Assembly: GCF_016863115.1 (NCBI RefSeq)
Contig: NZ_BOOG01000060.1
Location: forward strand, 1 to 41,059
Direction: 5' to 3'
Source of the DNA: Sphaerimonospora thailandensis
Lineage (GTDB): Bacteria; Actinomycetota; Actinomycetes; Streptosporangiales; Streptosporangiaceae
Length of the DNA stretch: 41,059 nt
The position numbers and the translations under genes are program-made. Shown here piece after piece: positions 25,661 to 34,479 of this stretch; within the stretch, counting starts at the first letter, position 1; the number at the start of each line of letters is the position of its first letter. The notes beneath the pieces were generated by a model that made no database searches, had not been told where the DNA came from, and saw only the letters and a list, made by a program, of their open reading frames with translations.

Positions 25661-26533
25661 TCAGGCGAGGGACCCACCTTCCGTGCGGTGATCACGGCGT
25701 AGCAGCGCGCGGGCCGCTTCGATCTCCTCGCGGGTCAGCGGATCTTGATCGGCCTCGAAGTCGGCCACGATCTCGCGGAGTTTGTCCATGGCCACATCCG
25801 CGCCGGCGGCGGCGTGGCGGGTGGCCAGGTCGATCCACCGGTCGGCGATGCGGCCCCACAGTTCCCGGAGGGCGGGTTCGGCGGCGGCGATCTCGGCGAG
25901 CATGGCGGACGCGTCCATGCCCAGCTCGGCGAGCTGGCCCGCCCCGCTCCGCGCCCACCGCTCGGTGGATTCGAGCAGCACCTCGGGATGGAACTGCACG
26001 CCCCAGGCCGCCGGGCCCAGCCGATAGGCCTGGTGGGGAAAGTCGGGGCAGAACAGCAGGGGCACCGCCCCGGGCGGCAACTCGGTGATCGCGTCATAGT
26101 GCCACTGGATGGCCCGTGCGTCGTCGGGGAGGCCGGTGAACAGCGCGTCCTGTGCGGCGGCGGGCCGGGCGGTCAGCGGGAACAGGCCGATCTGGGGGGC
26201 GGCGGCCTTCGCCACCGTGCCGCCGCAGGCATGGGCGAGCAACTGACCGCCCAGGCACACGCCCAGCGTCGGAATCTCGTCGCGTACGGCCTGCCGCAGC
26301 AGATCGGCCACCGCCGGCAGCCAGGGCGCCACATCCACGTCGTCGACGCCGGGGATGCCGCCGAGGACGAGGAACCCGTCGACGCCCTCCAGGGAACGCG
26401 GGAGGGCGTCGCCCCGCCAGGGGTGACGTAGGTCCAGTTTCACCTCGGCCGCCGCGATTCGGGTGCCGATGAGTCCGGGGCCGGCGCCGTCCTCGTGCTG
26501 GACGGCGAGGATCACGGGAGCGTTCACTGCCAT
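25661..26533 (-). CDS. type 1 glutamine amidotransferase
   Basis: A 290-residue class I amidotransferase-fold protein. The nucleophile elbow is GVCLGGQLLAHACGG, and the catalytic His-Glu pair is in WGVQFHPEV. The glycine-rich FLVLGGIPGVDD strand precedes it. About 80 extra C-terminal residues are helical and acidic. Free-standing proteins of this kind hydrolyse gamma-glutamyl compounds or glutamine. Beside polyamine genes a PuuD-like role (gamma-glutamyl-GABA hydrolysis) is an attractive inference, but the sequence looks closer to GMP-synthase-type domains than to the PuuD/C26 peptidases. ATG 26533 or GTG 26527 are likely starts; GTG 26572 is also in frame. It follows the Lrp gene on the same strand. 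Confidence 0.82.
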   Translation of the reverse strand: MAVNAPVILAVQHEDGAGPGLIGTRIAAAEVKLDLRHPWRGDALPRSLEGVDGFLVLGGIPGVDDVDVAPWLPAVADLLRQAVRDEIPTLGVCLGGQLLAHACGGTVAKAAAPQIGLFPLTARPAAAQDALFTGLPDDARAIQWHYDAITELPPGAVPLLFCPDFPHQAYRLGPAAWGVQFHPEVLLESTERWARSGAGQLAELGMDASAMLAEIAAAEPALRELWGRIADRWIDLATRHAAAGADVAMDKLREIVADFEADQDPLTREEIEAARALLRRDHRTEGGSLA

Positions 26534-26577
26534 CGCCTCGCTGATCGACGTAGGGGTGTGTCGGGCGGTCACCGCGG

Positions 26578-27066
26578 TCAGCGGGTGCCCCAGGAGTAGG
26601 TCTGCTTGTGCAGCTTCAGGTAGACGAACGTCTCGGTCGCCCGCACGCTGGAGATCGCCCTGATCTTGCCCAGGATCTCCAGCAGATGGGTGTCGCCCTC
26701 GCAGACCACCTCGACGATGAGGTCCACCGAACCCGCGGTCAGCACCACATAGTTGATCTCACTTATCGAGGAGAGCTCCTCGGCGACCGCGTCCAGATCG
26801 CCCTCGCACTTGATGCCGATCATCGCCTGCCGGGGGAACCCGAGCGACAGGGGGTCGGTGACCGCGACGATCTGCATCACGCCGAGGTCGAGCAGTCGCT
26901 GCACCCGCTGGCGTACCGCGGCCTCTGACAGTCCCACGGCCTTGCCTATCGCGGCGTACGGCTTACGCCCGTCGGCCTGAAGCTGCTCGATGATCTGCTT
27001 GGAGATCTCGTCGAGCACCACTGGCCCGCCCTTGCCGGGCGCGCGTACCTTCGGCGGATTCGTCAT
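26578..27066 (-). CDS. Lrp/AsnC family transcriptional regulator
   Basis: A 162-residue regulator. The N-terminal helix-turn-helix (about 18-65) has LDEISKQIIEQLQADGR and AVGLSEAAVRQRVQRLLDLG. The C-terminal RAM/ligand-binding domain has MIGIKCEGDLDAVAEEL and VVLTAGSVDLIVEVVCEGDTHL. Lrp-type octamers sense amino acids or related metabolites. Located between the amidotransferase and the divergent aldehyde dehydrogenase/pot operon, it probably controls both arms through palindromes in the AT-rich gap. A short Lys/Pro-rich N-terminal extension precedes the domain; the start could be further in. Confidence 0.92.
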   Translation of the reverse strand: MTNPPKVRAPGKGGPVVLDEISKQIIEQLQADGRKPYAAIGKAVGLSEAAVRQRVQRLLDLGVMQIVAVTDPLSLGFPRQAMIGIKCEGDLDAVAEELSSISEINYVVLTAGSVDLIVEVVCEGDTHLLEILGKIRAISSVRATETFVYLKLHKQTYSWGTR

Positions 27067-27138
27067 CCTCGGGGGGGTGTCCTCTCTGGGGGAGGGAGTG
27101 GGACAGGGGAGGGGCCATCACCGGTGTGACCTCGTGTT

Positions 27139-27283
27139 ACAGGGTAGTTCCAGACAACCTGTGATCACGATCTGACATATTGTCAATTTCTCTGCTCGCG
27201 GCAAGCGATTTCGTAGCGATTTGGTATCTTAGCCACGGATTCCCTTGTAGTTGTCTGTTTTCTCTGTCAGAGTCGCGACAACT
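27139..27283. promoter_or_regulatory. cluster of candidate operators between lrp-type gene and aldehyde dehydrogenase
   Basis: The gap contains TGACA-TAT-TGTCA (27173-27185), ACAGG-N14-CCTGT (27139-27162), the palindrome GTGATCAC (27161-27168) and AGTTGTC-N21-GACAACT (27249-27283). GACAAC or its complement occurs three times. The AT content is well above the surroundings. Multiple phased sites fit Lrp/AsnC wrapping, but binding is inferred. Confidence 0.45.
27222..27230 (+). promoter_or_regulatory. extended -10 for the aldehyde dehydrogenase/pot operon
   Basis: TGGTATCTT combines a TGn extension with TATCTT. It lies 76 bases before the ATG; the downstream palindrome at 27249-27283 would then sit in the early transcribed region. 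Confidence 0.4.
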
Positions 27284-27306
27284 CCAGCCACCTCAACAGG
27301 AGGTCA

Positions 27307-28743
27307 ATGGTGACCACCCGTCTCCAGAACTTCGTGAACGGGAAGTTCGTCGACGCCGTGAGCGGGCGCTTCTCCGACGTGGTCGACCCTACGACGGGCG
27401 AGGTCTACGCCCAGGCACCGGTATCGGGCCGAGAGGACGTCGACGCCGCCTACGCCGCCGCCACCGCCGCCTTCGAGACGTGGGGGCAGACCACGCCGGG
27501 CGAGCGGGCGGCGCTGCTGCTGAAGATCGCCGACGCGATCGAGGCGCGCGCCGACGAGATCAACGAGGCGGAGTGCCGCAACACCGGCAAGCCCCGGGCC
27601 CGGATGGCCGAGGACGAGACGCCGGTCGCAGCCGACCACTTCCGGTTCTTCGCCGGGGCCGCCCGCACACTCGAGGGCCCGACGGCCGGGGAGTTTCTCG
27701 CCGACCACACGTCGGTGATCCGGCATGAACCGATCGGCGTGATCGGTCAGGTCACCCCGTGGAACTACCCGATGATGATGGCGGTCTGGAAGATCGCCCC
27801 CGCGCTCGCCGCCGGCAACACGATCGTGCTCAAGCCCTCCGACACGACCCCCGCCGCCACACTCAAGCTCGCTGAGATCGTCGGCGACATCCTCCCGGCC
27901 GGCGTCTTCAACGTCGTCACCGGTGACCGTGAGACCGGCGCGCTGGTCGTCGGCCATCCGAGCGCGGACATGGTGGCGATCACGGGCTCGGTCGGCGCCG
28001 GCATGGCGGTCGCCCGTTCGGCGGCCGACGACCTCAAGCGTGTCCATCTGGAGCTCGGCGGCAAGGCCCCGGTCGTGGTGTTCGAGGACGTGAAGGACAT
28101 CAGGGCCGCGGCCGAGGCGATCGCGGGCGCCGGCCTCTACAACGCCGGCCAGGACTGCACCGCCGCCTGCCGGGTCCTCGTCCAGGAGAGCATCCACGAC
28201 GAGCTCGCCGCCGCGCTGGCCGAGGCCGCCGCCGCCACCAAGGTGGGCGGCCTGGACGACGAGGAGGCCTATTTCGGCCCGCTCAACAACCCCGCGCAAC
28301 TCGCCAGAGTGGAGGGGTTCTTCGCACGCAAGCCCGACCACGCGAAGGTCCTGACCGGCGGCCACCGTGTCGGAGAGAAGGGGTACTTCTTCGCCCCGAC
28401 CGTCGTGGACGGGCTCCAGCAGGACGACGAGATGATCCAGGACGAGATCTTCGGCCCGGTCATGACGATCCAGACGTTCACCGACGAGGCGGACGCGCTG
28501 GCCAAGGCGAACGGCGTGCGGTACGGGCTGGCCGGCTCGGTGTGGACCTCCGACCACGGCCGGGCCATGCGGATGTCCAAGCGCCTGGACTTCGGCGCGG
28601 TGTGGGTCAACACCCACATCCCGTTCGTGTCCGAGATGCCGCACGGCGGCTTCAAGCACTCCGGTTACGGAAAGGACCTTTCGGTCTTCGGCCTGCATGA
28701 CTACACGCGTGTGAAGCACGTCATGCACTACATCGGCGAATAG
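27307..28743 (+). CDS. gamma-aminobutyraldehyde-type dehydrogenase
   Basis: A 478-residue NAD(P)-dependent aldehyde dehydrogenase. Motifs: GQVTPWNYPMMMAVWKIAPA (oxyanion and cofactor region), LKPSDTTP, ITGSVGAGMAVA, ELGGKAPVVVFED with the general-base Glu, and NAGQDCTAACRV with the catalytic Cys. The C-terminal FKHSGYGKDLSVFGL is typical of YdcW/PatD-like enzymes that oxidise 4-aminobutanal to GABA. ATG 27307 follows AGGAGGT. It leads a plus-strand run with potADBC and an FAD oxidoreductase, which supports a polyamine substrate. Exact specificity is inferred. Confidence 0.88.
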   Translation: MVTTRLQNFVNGKFVDAVSGRFSDVVDPTTGEVYAQAPVSGREDVDAAYAAATAAFETWGQTTPGERAALLLKIADAIEARADEINEAECRNTGKPRARMAEDETPVAADHFRFFAGAARTLEGPTAGEFLADHTSVIRHEPIGVIGQVTPWNYPMMMAVWKIAPALAAGNTIVLKPSDTTPAATLKLAEIVGDILPAGVFNVVTGDRETGALVVGHPSADMVAITGSVGAGMAVARSAADDLKRVHLELGGKAPVVVFEDVKDIRAAAEAIAGAGLYNAGQDCTAACRVLVQESIHDELAAALAEAAAATKVGGLDDEEAYFGPLNNPAQLARVEGFFARKPDHAKVLTGGHRVGEKGYFFAPTVVDGLQQDDEMIQDEIFGPVMTIQTFTDEADALAKANGVRYGLAGSVWTSDHGRAMRMSKRLDFGAVWVNTHIPFVSEMPHGGFKHSGYGKDLSVFGLHDYTRVKHVMHYIGE

Positions 28744-28798
28744 GTCGCGGCAGCAGGCCGAGCCGTACGGCCTACCGACAAAGAGGGATAAGCCTGGA

Positions 28799-29947
28799 AT
28801 GACAAACATCCAGGCGGGCACGGGGGCGGCCGTCGCGGCCGCCCCCGTATCAGCCGACGTGCCCGCCATCGAGCTCGACAGCGTCGTCAAGGAGTACGTG
28901 TCACACGGAGAGGTCGTTCCGGCGGTAAAGGGGGTCAGCCTCTCCATCGCCGAAGGCGAGTTCTTCTCCCTCCTCGGTCCGTCCGGCTGCGGCAAGACCA
29001 CGACGATGCGGATGATCGCCGGGTTCGAGGAGCCCACTCGGGGGACCGTCCGGCTGCGCGGCGAGGACGTCACCAACGTGCCGCCGAACAAGCGCGACGT
29101 GAACATGGTCTTCCAGTCCTATGCTCTGTTCCCGCACATGAGCGTCTGGGAGAACGTGGCCTTCGGGCTCAGGCGCAAGAAGGTCCCCGGCGACGAGATC
29201 AAGCGCCGGGTGGGCGACATCCTGGAGGTCGTGGACCTGGTCGGCCGCGAGAAGCGCCGCCCCAAGGAGATGTCCGGCGGTCAGCAGCAGCGTGTCGCGC
29301 TCGCCCGCGCCCTGGTGAACCGGCCCCGGGCGCTGCTCCTGGACGAGCCGCTCGGCGCGCTCGACCTGAAGCTTCGCCAGGCCATGCAGATCGAGCTCAA
29401 GCGCATCCAGCGGGACGTGGGCATCACGTTCGTCTACGTCACCCACGACCAGGGCGAGGCGCTCACGATGAGTGACCGCATCGCCGTGATGAACGACGGG
29501 CTGGTGGAGCAGCTCGCCGACCCGCGCGAGATCTACGAGAGGCCGGCGACCAAGTTCGTCGCCGGGTTCATCGGCACCTCCAACCTGCTCAGCGGCACCG
29601 TGCAGCACGTGACCGGCGCGACCGCGGTGCTCGCGCTCGGCCCCAGCGACCGGATCGTGATCCCGGCCGACGGTACGGCGTCCACGGGCGACGCGGTCGA
29701 CCTCACCGTCCGCCCCGAGAAGATCACCATCTCGACGGAGCAGCCCGTGGGCGACCTGAGCATCGTGCGCGGCACGGTGGCGGAGGTCGTGTACCTCGGC
29801 ACATCCAACAGCTACACGGTGGTGCTCGCCGACGGCGCCGACATCACCGTGTTCCAGCAGAACGCGCACGACAGCACCATCACGGCCGGGCGAGGCGACA
29901 CGGTCTGGCTCTCCTGGCAGCCCCGGCACTCCTACGCGCTGCGGTAA
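28799..29947 (+). CDS. potA: spermidine/putrescine ABC transporter ATP-binding protein
   Basis: A 382-residue ATPase. Walker A is LLGPSGCGKTTTMRMIAG, Q-loop is in VFQSYALFPHM, signature is KEMSGGQQQRVALARAL, Walker B is LLLDEPLGALD and the switch His is in VYVTHDQGEAL. The TOBE domain (about 280-380) regulates assembly. The GTSNLLSG and RPEKITI segments are usual in PotA. It energises uptake through PotB/PotC. The gap to potD carries a short tandem repeat. Confidence 0.93.
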   Translation: MTNIQAGTGAAVAAAPVSADVPAIELDSVVKEYVSHGEVVPAVKGVSLSIAEGEFFSLLGPSGCGKTTTMRMIAGFEEPTRGTVRLRGEDVTNVPPNKRDVNMVFQSYALFPHMSVWENVAFGLRRKKVPGDEIKRRVGDILEVVDLVGREKRRPKEMSGGQQQRVALARALVNRPRALLLDEPLGALDLKLRQAMQIELKRIQRDVGITFVYVTHDQGEALTMSDRIAVMNDGLVEQLADPREIYERPATKFVAGFIGTSNLLSGTVQHVTGATAVLALGPSDRIVIPADGTASTGDAVDLTVRPEKITISTEQPVGDLSIVRGTVAEVVYLGTSNSYTVVLADGADITVFQQNAHDSTITAGRGDTVWLSWQPRHSYALR

Positions 29948-29949
29948 CA

Positions 29950-29977
29950 CCGATTCCCCCGAGCCGATTCCCCCGAG
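29950..29977 (+). repeat. 14-bp tandem duplication between potA and potD
   Basis: CCGATTCCCCCGAG occurs twice in direct succession and is followed by more degenerate copies (GGTTCTCCAGAGCAC, AATCCCCGGAGCAC) up to the potD start. Confidence 0.6.
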
Positions 29978-30023
29978 CGCGGTTCTCCAGAGCACGCACA
30001 GCAAATCCCCGGAGCACAACCTC

Positions 30024-31283
30024 ATGAACGACTCCTCCAGGCAGGATCTCGCCTTCCTTCGCGGCATGACCGGACGGCGGCTCGGACGCCGCGACGCCCT
30101 GCGCCTGACCGGCCTGTCGGCCGCCGGGCTGGCCCTCGCCGCCTGTGGCGTGCAGGGCAAGAGCGTGGCCCGGCCGACCTCCTCCGCGCAGGTCGAGTCC
30201 GAGGTGGACAAATACTGGTCGGGCAAGGTGAAGAACGGCCACATCGACTTCGCCAACTGGCCGCTCTACATGGATCCCAAGCTGCCCGAGCTCAAGGAGT
30301 TCACCAAGCGGACCGGGATCACGGTGAACCACAAGGAGGTCATCCAGGAGACCACGAGTTGGTATGCCAAGATCCAGCCGCAGCTCGCCGCGGGTCAGTC
30401 CATCGACTACGACGTGATGATCGTCACCAACAGCTTCCAGCTCACCCAGTTGATCAAGCTGGGTTACCTGGCGCCGCTCGATCACGCACAGCTGCCGAAC
30501 TTCGCCGAGAACGTCGGGGAGCGGTACAAGAACGAGGCGTTCGACCCGGGCAACGTCTTCACGGTCCCGTACGCCTCCGGCATGACCGGCATCGCGTACA
30601 ACCCGAAGTACGTCGACACTCCGCCCACGAGCTACGCGGCGTTGTGGGATCCGAAGTACAAGGGCAAGGTCGGCATGATGGCCGACTCGCAGGAGATCGC
30701 GAACTTCGGGATGTTCGCCCTGGGCATCGACCCGGACAAGTCCACACTGGCCGACTGGGAGAAGGCGGCCGCGAAGCTCGAGGAACAGCGCGACTCCGGG
30801 ATCGTTCGGAAATACTACGACCAGTCGTATATCGACCCGCTGGCCAAGGGCGACATCTGGATCACGCAGGCGTGGTCCGGTGACATCTTCCAGAAGAACC
30901 TCTCCGACGGCACCGACCTGAAGTTCGTGATCCCCGACGAGGGCGCGACCATCTGGACCGACAACTTCATGATCCCGAAGACGGCCGCCAACCCGGTCGA
31001 CGCGATCATGATGATCGACTTCTTCTACGAGCCCGCCATCGCGGCGAGCCTGACCGAGTACATCAACTACGTCACCCCGGTGCCCGCGGCCAAGGAGATC
31101 ATCGTCGAGAAGGCGGCCAAGGCGTCCGGGGAGGACAAGAAGACGCTCGACATGATCGCGAGCAGCCCGCTGGTGTTCCCGAGTGAGGACGACTACGCCA
31201 AGCTGCGGACTTATGTGACCTTCGCCGACAGCGAGGAGCACAAGAAGTTCGAGAGCGTCTTCCAGCCCATCACCACCTCATGA
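30024..31283 (+). CDS. potD: spermidine/putrescine-binding lipoprotein
   Basis: A 419-residue substrate-binding protein. The N-terminus has a twin-arginine motif (GRRDALRLTGL) and a lipobox LAAC, so it is probably exported folded by Tat and lipid-anchored. The mature part has FANWPLYMDPKLPELKEFTK, VPYASGMTGIAYNPKYV, LAKGDIWITQAWSGDI and IPDEGATIWTDNFMIPKTA, which match PotD-type periplasmic-binding folds. The ligand aspartates and aromatics cannot be assigned with certainty. It overlaps potB by four bases (ATGA). Confidence 0.93.
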   Translation: MNDSSRQDLAFLRGMTGRRLGRRDALRLTGLSAAGLALAACGVQGKSVARPTSSAQVESEVDKYWSGKVKNGHIDFANWPLYMDPKLPELKEFTKRTGITVNHKEVIQETTSWYAKIQPQLAAGQSIDYDVMIVTNSFQLTQLIKLGYLAPLDHAQLPNFAENVGERYKNEAFDPGNVFTVPYASGMTGIAYNPKYVDTPPTSYAALWDPKYKGKVGMMADSQEIANFGMFALGIDPDKSTLADWEKAAAKLEEQRDSGIVRKYYDQSYIDPLAKGDIWITQAWSGDIFQKNLSDGTDLKFVIPDEGATIWTDNFMIPKTAANPVDAIMMIDFFYEPAIAASLTEYINYVTPVPAAKEIIVEKAAKASGEDKKTLDMIASSPLVFPSEDDYAKLRTYVTFADSEEHKKFESVFQPITTS

Positions 31284-32146
31284 GCAGAAGGCTCAGGGCG
31301 GCGCTGACGCCGTACGCGCTGATCTTCCCGGGCGGCATCTGGCTGGCGATCTTCTTCGTGGTCCCGATGGTGGTCATGCTGTCGCTGTCGTTGCAGTCGG
31401 GCAGCGTGGAGGAAGGCTATGCCTTCGCCTGGAACTGGCACTCGTACGCCGATGGGCTGTCGAACTACCACGATCAGATCATCCGCTCGGTGATCTACGG
31501 CCTGGCCTCGACCGTGATCCAGATCATCATCGGCTTCCCGGTGGCGTACTGGATCGCGTTCAAGGGCGGCAAACACAAGTCGCTCTACCTGTTCCTGCTG
31601 CTGCTGCCGTTCCTGGTGTCGTTCGTGCTCCGGACGATCTCCTGGCAGTTCATGCTGTCCGACAACGGCATCCTGTTGGGCCCGCTGAAGAGCCTCGGGC
31701 TGCTGCCGGAGGGCTTCCGCGTCCTGGCCACGCCGTACGCCGTGATCGGCGGTCTCGCGTACAACTTCCTGCCGTTCATGGTGCTGCCGATGTACGTGGC
31801 GCTGGAGCGGATCGACCCGCGGGTGCTGGAGGCGGCGCAGGACCTGTACGCGAGCCGGTTCCAGACGTTCCTGCGCGTGGTGCTCCCGCTGTCGCTGCCC
31901 GGCGTGTTCGCCGGCGTGCTCATGACGTTCGTGCCGGCGACGTCGGACTACGTCAACGCGTCGGTGCTCGGCGGAACGAACACCACGATGATCGGCAACG
32001 TCATCCAGAACCAGTACCTGGTCACCCAGGACTACCCGACGGCCTCGGCGTTGTCGTTCACGCTGATGGCGCTGCTGTTGGTCGGCATCTTCGCCTACGC
32101 CAAGGCGCTGGGCACCGAGGACGTGCTGGAGGTGGCGGCCCGATGA
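31280..32146 (+). CDS. potB: spermidine/putrescine ABC transporter permease
   Basis: A 288-residue inner-membrane permease with six predicted helices, starting LTPYALIFPGGIWLAIFFVV. The EAA cytoplasmic loop is seen in LEAAQDLYASRFQTFLRVVLPLSL, which contacts PotA. It overlaps potD upstream and potC downstream by four bases each, so the three are translationally coupled. Confidence 0.93.
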   Translation: MSRRLRAALTPYALIFPGGIWLAIFFVVPMVVMLSLSLQSGSVEEGYAFAWNWHSYADGLSNYHDQIIRSVIYGLASTVIQIIIGFPVAYWIAFKGGKHKSLYLFLLLLPFLVSFVLRTISWQFMLSDNGILLGPLKSLGLLPEGFRVLATPYAVIGGLAYNFLPFMVLPMYVALERIDPRVLEAAQDLYASRFQTFLRVVLPLSLPGVFAGVLMTFVPATSDYVNASVLGGTNTTMIGNVIQNQYLVTQDYPTASALSFTLMALLLVGIFAYAKALGTEDVLEVAAR

Positions 32147-32952
32147 CCACACGCGGGAGGGCGGCCGGGCGCAGGCCCCTGCTGGCCGGCCGCGGCCTGC
32201 AGATATACACCTGGCTGGTGATCGCCTGGCTGGTCGCGCCGATCGCCGTCATGGTCCTGTTCGGGTTCAACGACACGCAGGGCCGCTACAACACCAGCTG
32301 GCAGGGCTTCACGCTCAAGTGGTACGGCAAGCTGTTCGAGATCGGCGACCTGACCGAGGCGCTGGTGAACTCGCTGCTCATCGCCCTGCTGACCATGGTG
32401 ATCGCGGGCGTGCTCGGCTCGCTCATCGGGCTGGCCCTCGGCCGGTACCGCTTCCGCGGGTCGGGCACGACGAACGTCGTCATGTTCGCGGCCATCTCCT
32501 GTGCCGAGATCGTGATGGGCGCCTCGCTGCTGTCGCTGTTCGTGACCCTCGCCGTGCCGCTGGGCTTCTGGACGATCGTGATCTCGCACGTGATGTTCTC
32601 GATCTCGTTCGTCGCCGTGACGGTCCGGGCCCGGGTGATGACGCTGGACCGCTCGCTCGAGGAGGCCGCCAGGGACCTCGGCGCGGGCACCTGGACCACA
32701 TTCCGCCTGGTCACCCTGCCCATGATTTTCCCGGGTGTGCTGGCGGGTTCGATGCTCGCGTTCGCGCTGTCCATCGACGACTTCGTGATCACGAACTTCA
32801 ACGCGGGCGGCACGGTGACGTTCCCGCTGTGGATCTGGGGATCCACCCGCGTGGGCATCCCGCCCCAGGTCAACATCATGGGCACATTGATCTTCGCGGC
32901 CGGTGTGTCGATCGCGGTGATCAACGCCCTGATGGCCCGACGTCGTAGTTGA
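32143..32952 (+). CDS. potC: spermidine/putrescine ABC transporter permease
   Basis: A 269-residue permease partner of PotB. The first helix is YTWLVIAWLVAPIAVMVLFG, then FNDTQGRYN and the EAA loop LEEAARDLGAGTWTTFRLVTLPM. SMLAFALSIDDFVITNFNAG is typical of PotC. It is the last gene of the transporter; the FAD oxidoreductase follows after 36 bases. Confidence 0.93.
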   Translation: MTTRGRAAGRRPLLAGRGLQIYTWLVIAWLVAPIAVMVLFGFNDTQGRYNTSWQGFTLKWYGKLFEIGDLTEALVNSLLIALLTMVIAGVLGSLIGLALGRYRFRGSGTTNVVMFAAISCAEIVMGASLLSLFVTLAVPLGFWTIVISHVMFSISFVAVTVRARVMTLDRSLEEAARDLGAGTWTTFRLVTLPMIFPGVLAGSMLAFALSIDDFVITNFNAGGTVTFPLWIWGSTRVGIPPQVNIMGTLIFAAGVSIAVINALMARRRS

Positions 32953-32988
32953 TTTAGCGGTTCATGCCGCTGTAGGGAAGTGAAATGT

Positions 32989-34440
32989 GTGGATCCGCTG
33001 AAGGCCCTCGCTGACGCGGAGCGCAAGCCGTACTGGCTGGACCGTCCGATCGCGACGGATCCGCTGCCGCCGATCGACGCCCGGGAGGCCGCGGGCGCGG
33101 TCGCCGATCTGGCCGTGGTCGGAGGCGGCTTCTCCGGCCTGTGGACCGCGCTGCTGGCCAAGGAGCGAGAGCCCTCGCTCGACGTGGTCCTGCTGGAGGG
33201 CCGCAGGATCGGATGGGCCGCCTCCGGCCGCAACGGCGGCTTCTGCGCGGCCAGCATCACCCACGGCCTGGGCAATGGGCTGCGGCGCTGGCCCGAGGAG
33301 ATCGCCACGCTGGAGCGGCTCGGGCGCCAGAACCTGGCCGAGATCGAGGCGACGCTCACGCGGTACGGCATCGACTGTTCGTTCGAGCGCACCGGCGAGC
33401 TGCACGTCGCCACCGAGGAGTGGCAGCTCGACGGGCTGGACGAGGAGGCGGAGGCCGCCGCTTCCCTCGGCCTGCGGCTGGACCGGCTCGACCGGGACCA
33501 GGTGCGGGCCGAGGTGGACTCCCCGACCTACCTCGGCGGCCTGTGGGACCGCGACGGGACCGCCATGGTCGACCCGGCCCGGCTGGCCTGGGGGCTGCGG
33601 GACGCCTGTCTGCGGCTCGGTGTGCGGATCTTCGAGCACACGCCGGTCAGGTCGGTGCGCGACGGCGGGAGGCTGCTGGAGCTCGTCACCCCCGGGGGCA
33701 GGGTCAGGGCCCGGCGGGTGGCACTCGGCACCGGCGTCTTCCCGCCGTTGTTGCGCCGACTCGGGCACTTCCTCGTGCCGGTGTACGACTACGCGCTGAT
33801 GACCGAGCCGCTGCCGCCGGCCCGGCTGGCCGAGCTCGGCTGGCGGAACCGGCAGGGCGTGGGAGACTCGGCCAACCAGTTCCACTACTACCGGCTGACC
33901 GACGACAACCGGATCCTGTGGGGCGGCTACGACGCGGTCTACCACAACGGCGGCCTGATCAAGGCGGCGCACGACCAGCGCGACGCCACGTTCGAGAAGC
34001 TCGCCAGGCACTTCTTCGAGACGTTCCCGCAGCTCGATGGGGTGCGGTTCAGCCACCGCTGGGGCGGGGTCATCGACACCTGCAGCCGGTTCAGTGCCTT
34101 CTTCGGCACGGCGTACGACTCCCGTCTCGCCTATGCCGTGGGATACACGGGCCTGGGCGTGGGCGCCACCCGGTTCGGCGCCAACGTGATGCTCGACCTG
34201 CTCGGCGGCCCGGACCGTGCTGGTTCGGACTGGGGCGGCCCGGGCTTCGGCGGCGGCGACACCGAGCGGACCCGGCTGCGCATGGTCAGGGAGAAGCCGC
34301 TGCCGTTCCCGCCCGAGCCGTTCAGGTCAGGCGTCATCCAGCTCACCCGATGGTCGATGGCCCGGGCCGATGCCCACCAGGGCCGTCGCAACGCCTGGCT
34401 GCGCCTCCTCGACGCCATGGGCCTCGGCTTCGACTCCTGA
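32989..34440 (+). CDS. FAD-dependent oxidoreductase, PuuB-like
   Basis: A 483-residue DAO-family flavoprotein. The dinucleotide-binding motif is DLAVVGGGFSGLWTALL, followed by GRRIGWAASGRNGGFC, a block seen in gamma-glutamylputrescine oxidases. VDTCSRFSAFFG-like and GYTGLGVGATRFGANV segments form the C-terminal FAD contact. About 65 C-terminal residues follow the usual end. The likely reaction is oxidative deamination of an amine such as putrescine or its gamma-glutamyl form. GTG 32989 with AGGGAAG eight bases upstream is preferred over GTG 32980. The operon position behind potC supports a catabolic role. Confidence 0.85.
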   Translation: MDPLKALADAERKPYWLDRPIATDPLPPIDAREAAGAVADLAVVGGGFSGLWTALLAKEREPSLDVVLLEGRRIGWAASGRNGGFCAASITHGLGNGLRRWPEEIATLERLGRQNLAEIEATLTRYGIDCSFERTGELHVATEEWQLDGLDEEAEAAASLGLRLDRLDRDQVRAEVDSPTYLGGLWDRDGTAMVDPARLAWGLRDACLRLGVRIFEHTPVRSVRDGGRLLELVTPGGRVRARRVALGTGVFPPLLRRLGHFLVPVYDYALMTEPLPPARLAELGWRNRQGVGDSANQFHYYRLTDDNRILWGGYDAVYHNGGLIKAAHDQRDATFEKLARHFFETFPQLDGVRFSHRWGGVIDTCSRFSAFFGTAYDSRLAYAVGYTGLGVGATRFGANVMLDLLGGPDRAGSDWGGPGFGGGDTERTRLRMVREKPLPFPPEPFRSGVIQLTRWSMARADAHQGRRNAWLRLLDAMGLGFDS

Positions 34441-34469
34441 CCCCCCACCCCTCTGGGGGGAGCGGGGGG
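34441..34469. terminator. G/C-block hairpin between convergent genes
   Basis: CCCCCC (34441-34446) can pair with GGGGGG (34464-34469), enclosing CCCC-TCT-GGGG. It lies between the convergent oxidoreductase and phosphotriesterase-like genes and may stop transcription from both sides. Confidence 0.4.
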
Positions 34470-34479
34470 AGGGGTCGCC

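Noticed and set aside
27124-27142. CRP-like site TGTGA...TTACA upstream of the Lrp-type gene
   Set aside because: The spacer is seven bases rather than six and one half-site is imperfect, so it is much weaker than the site at 36200.
27304-30256. Long minus-strand open frames across the aldehyde dehydrogenase and potA
   Set aside because: Antisense to well-supported genes, with compositional bias only.
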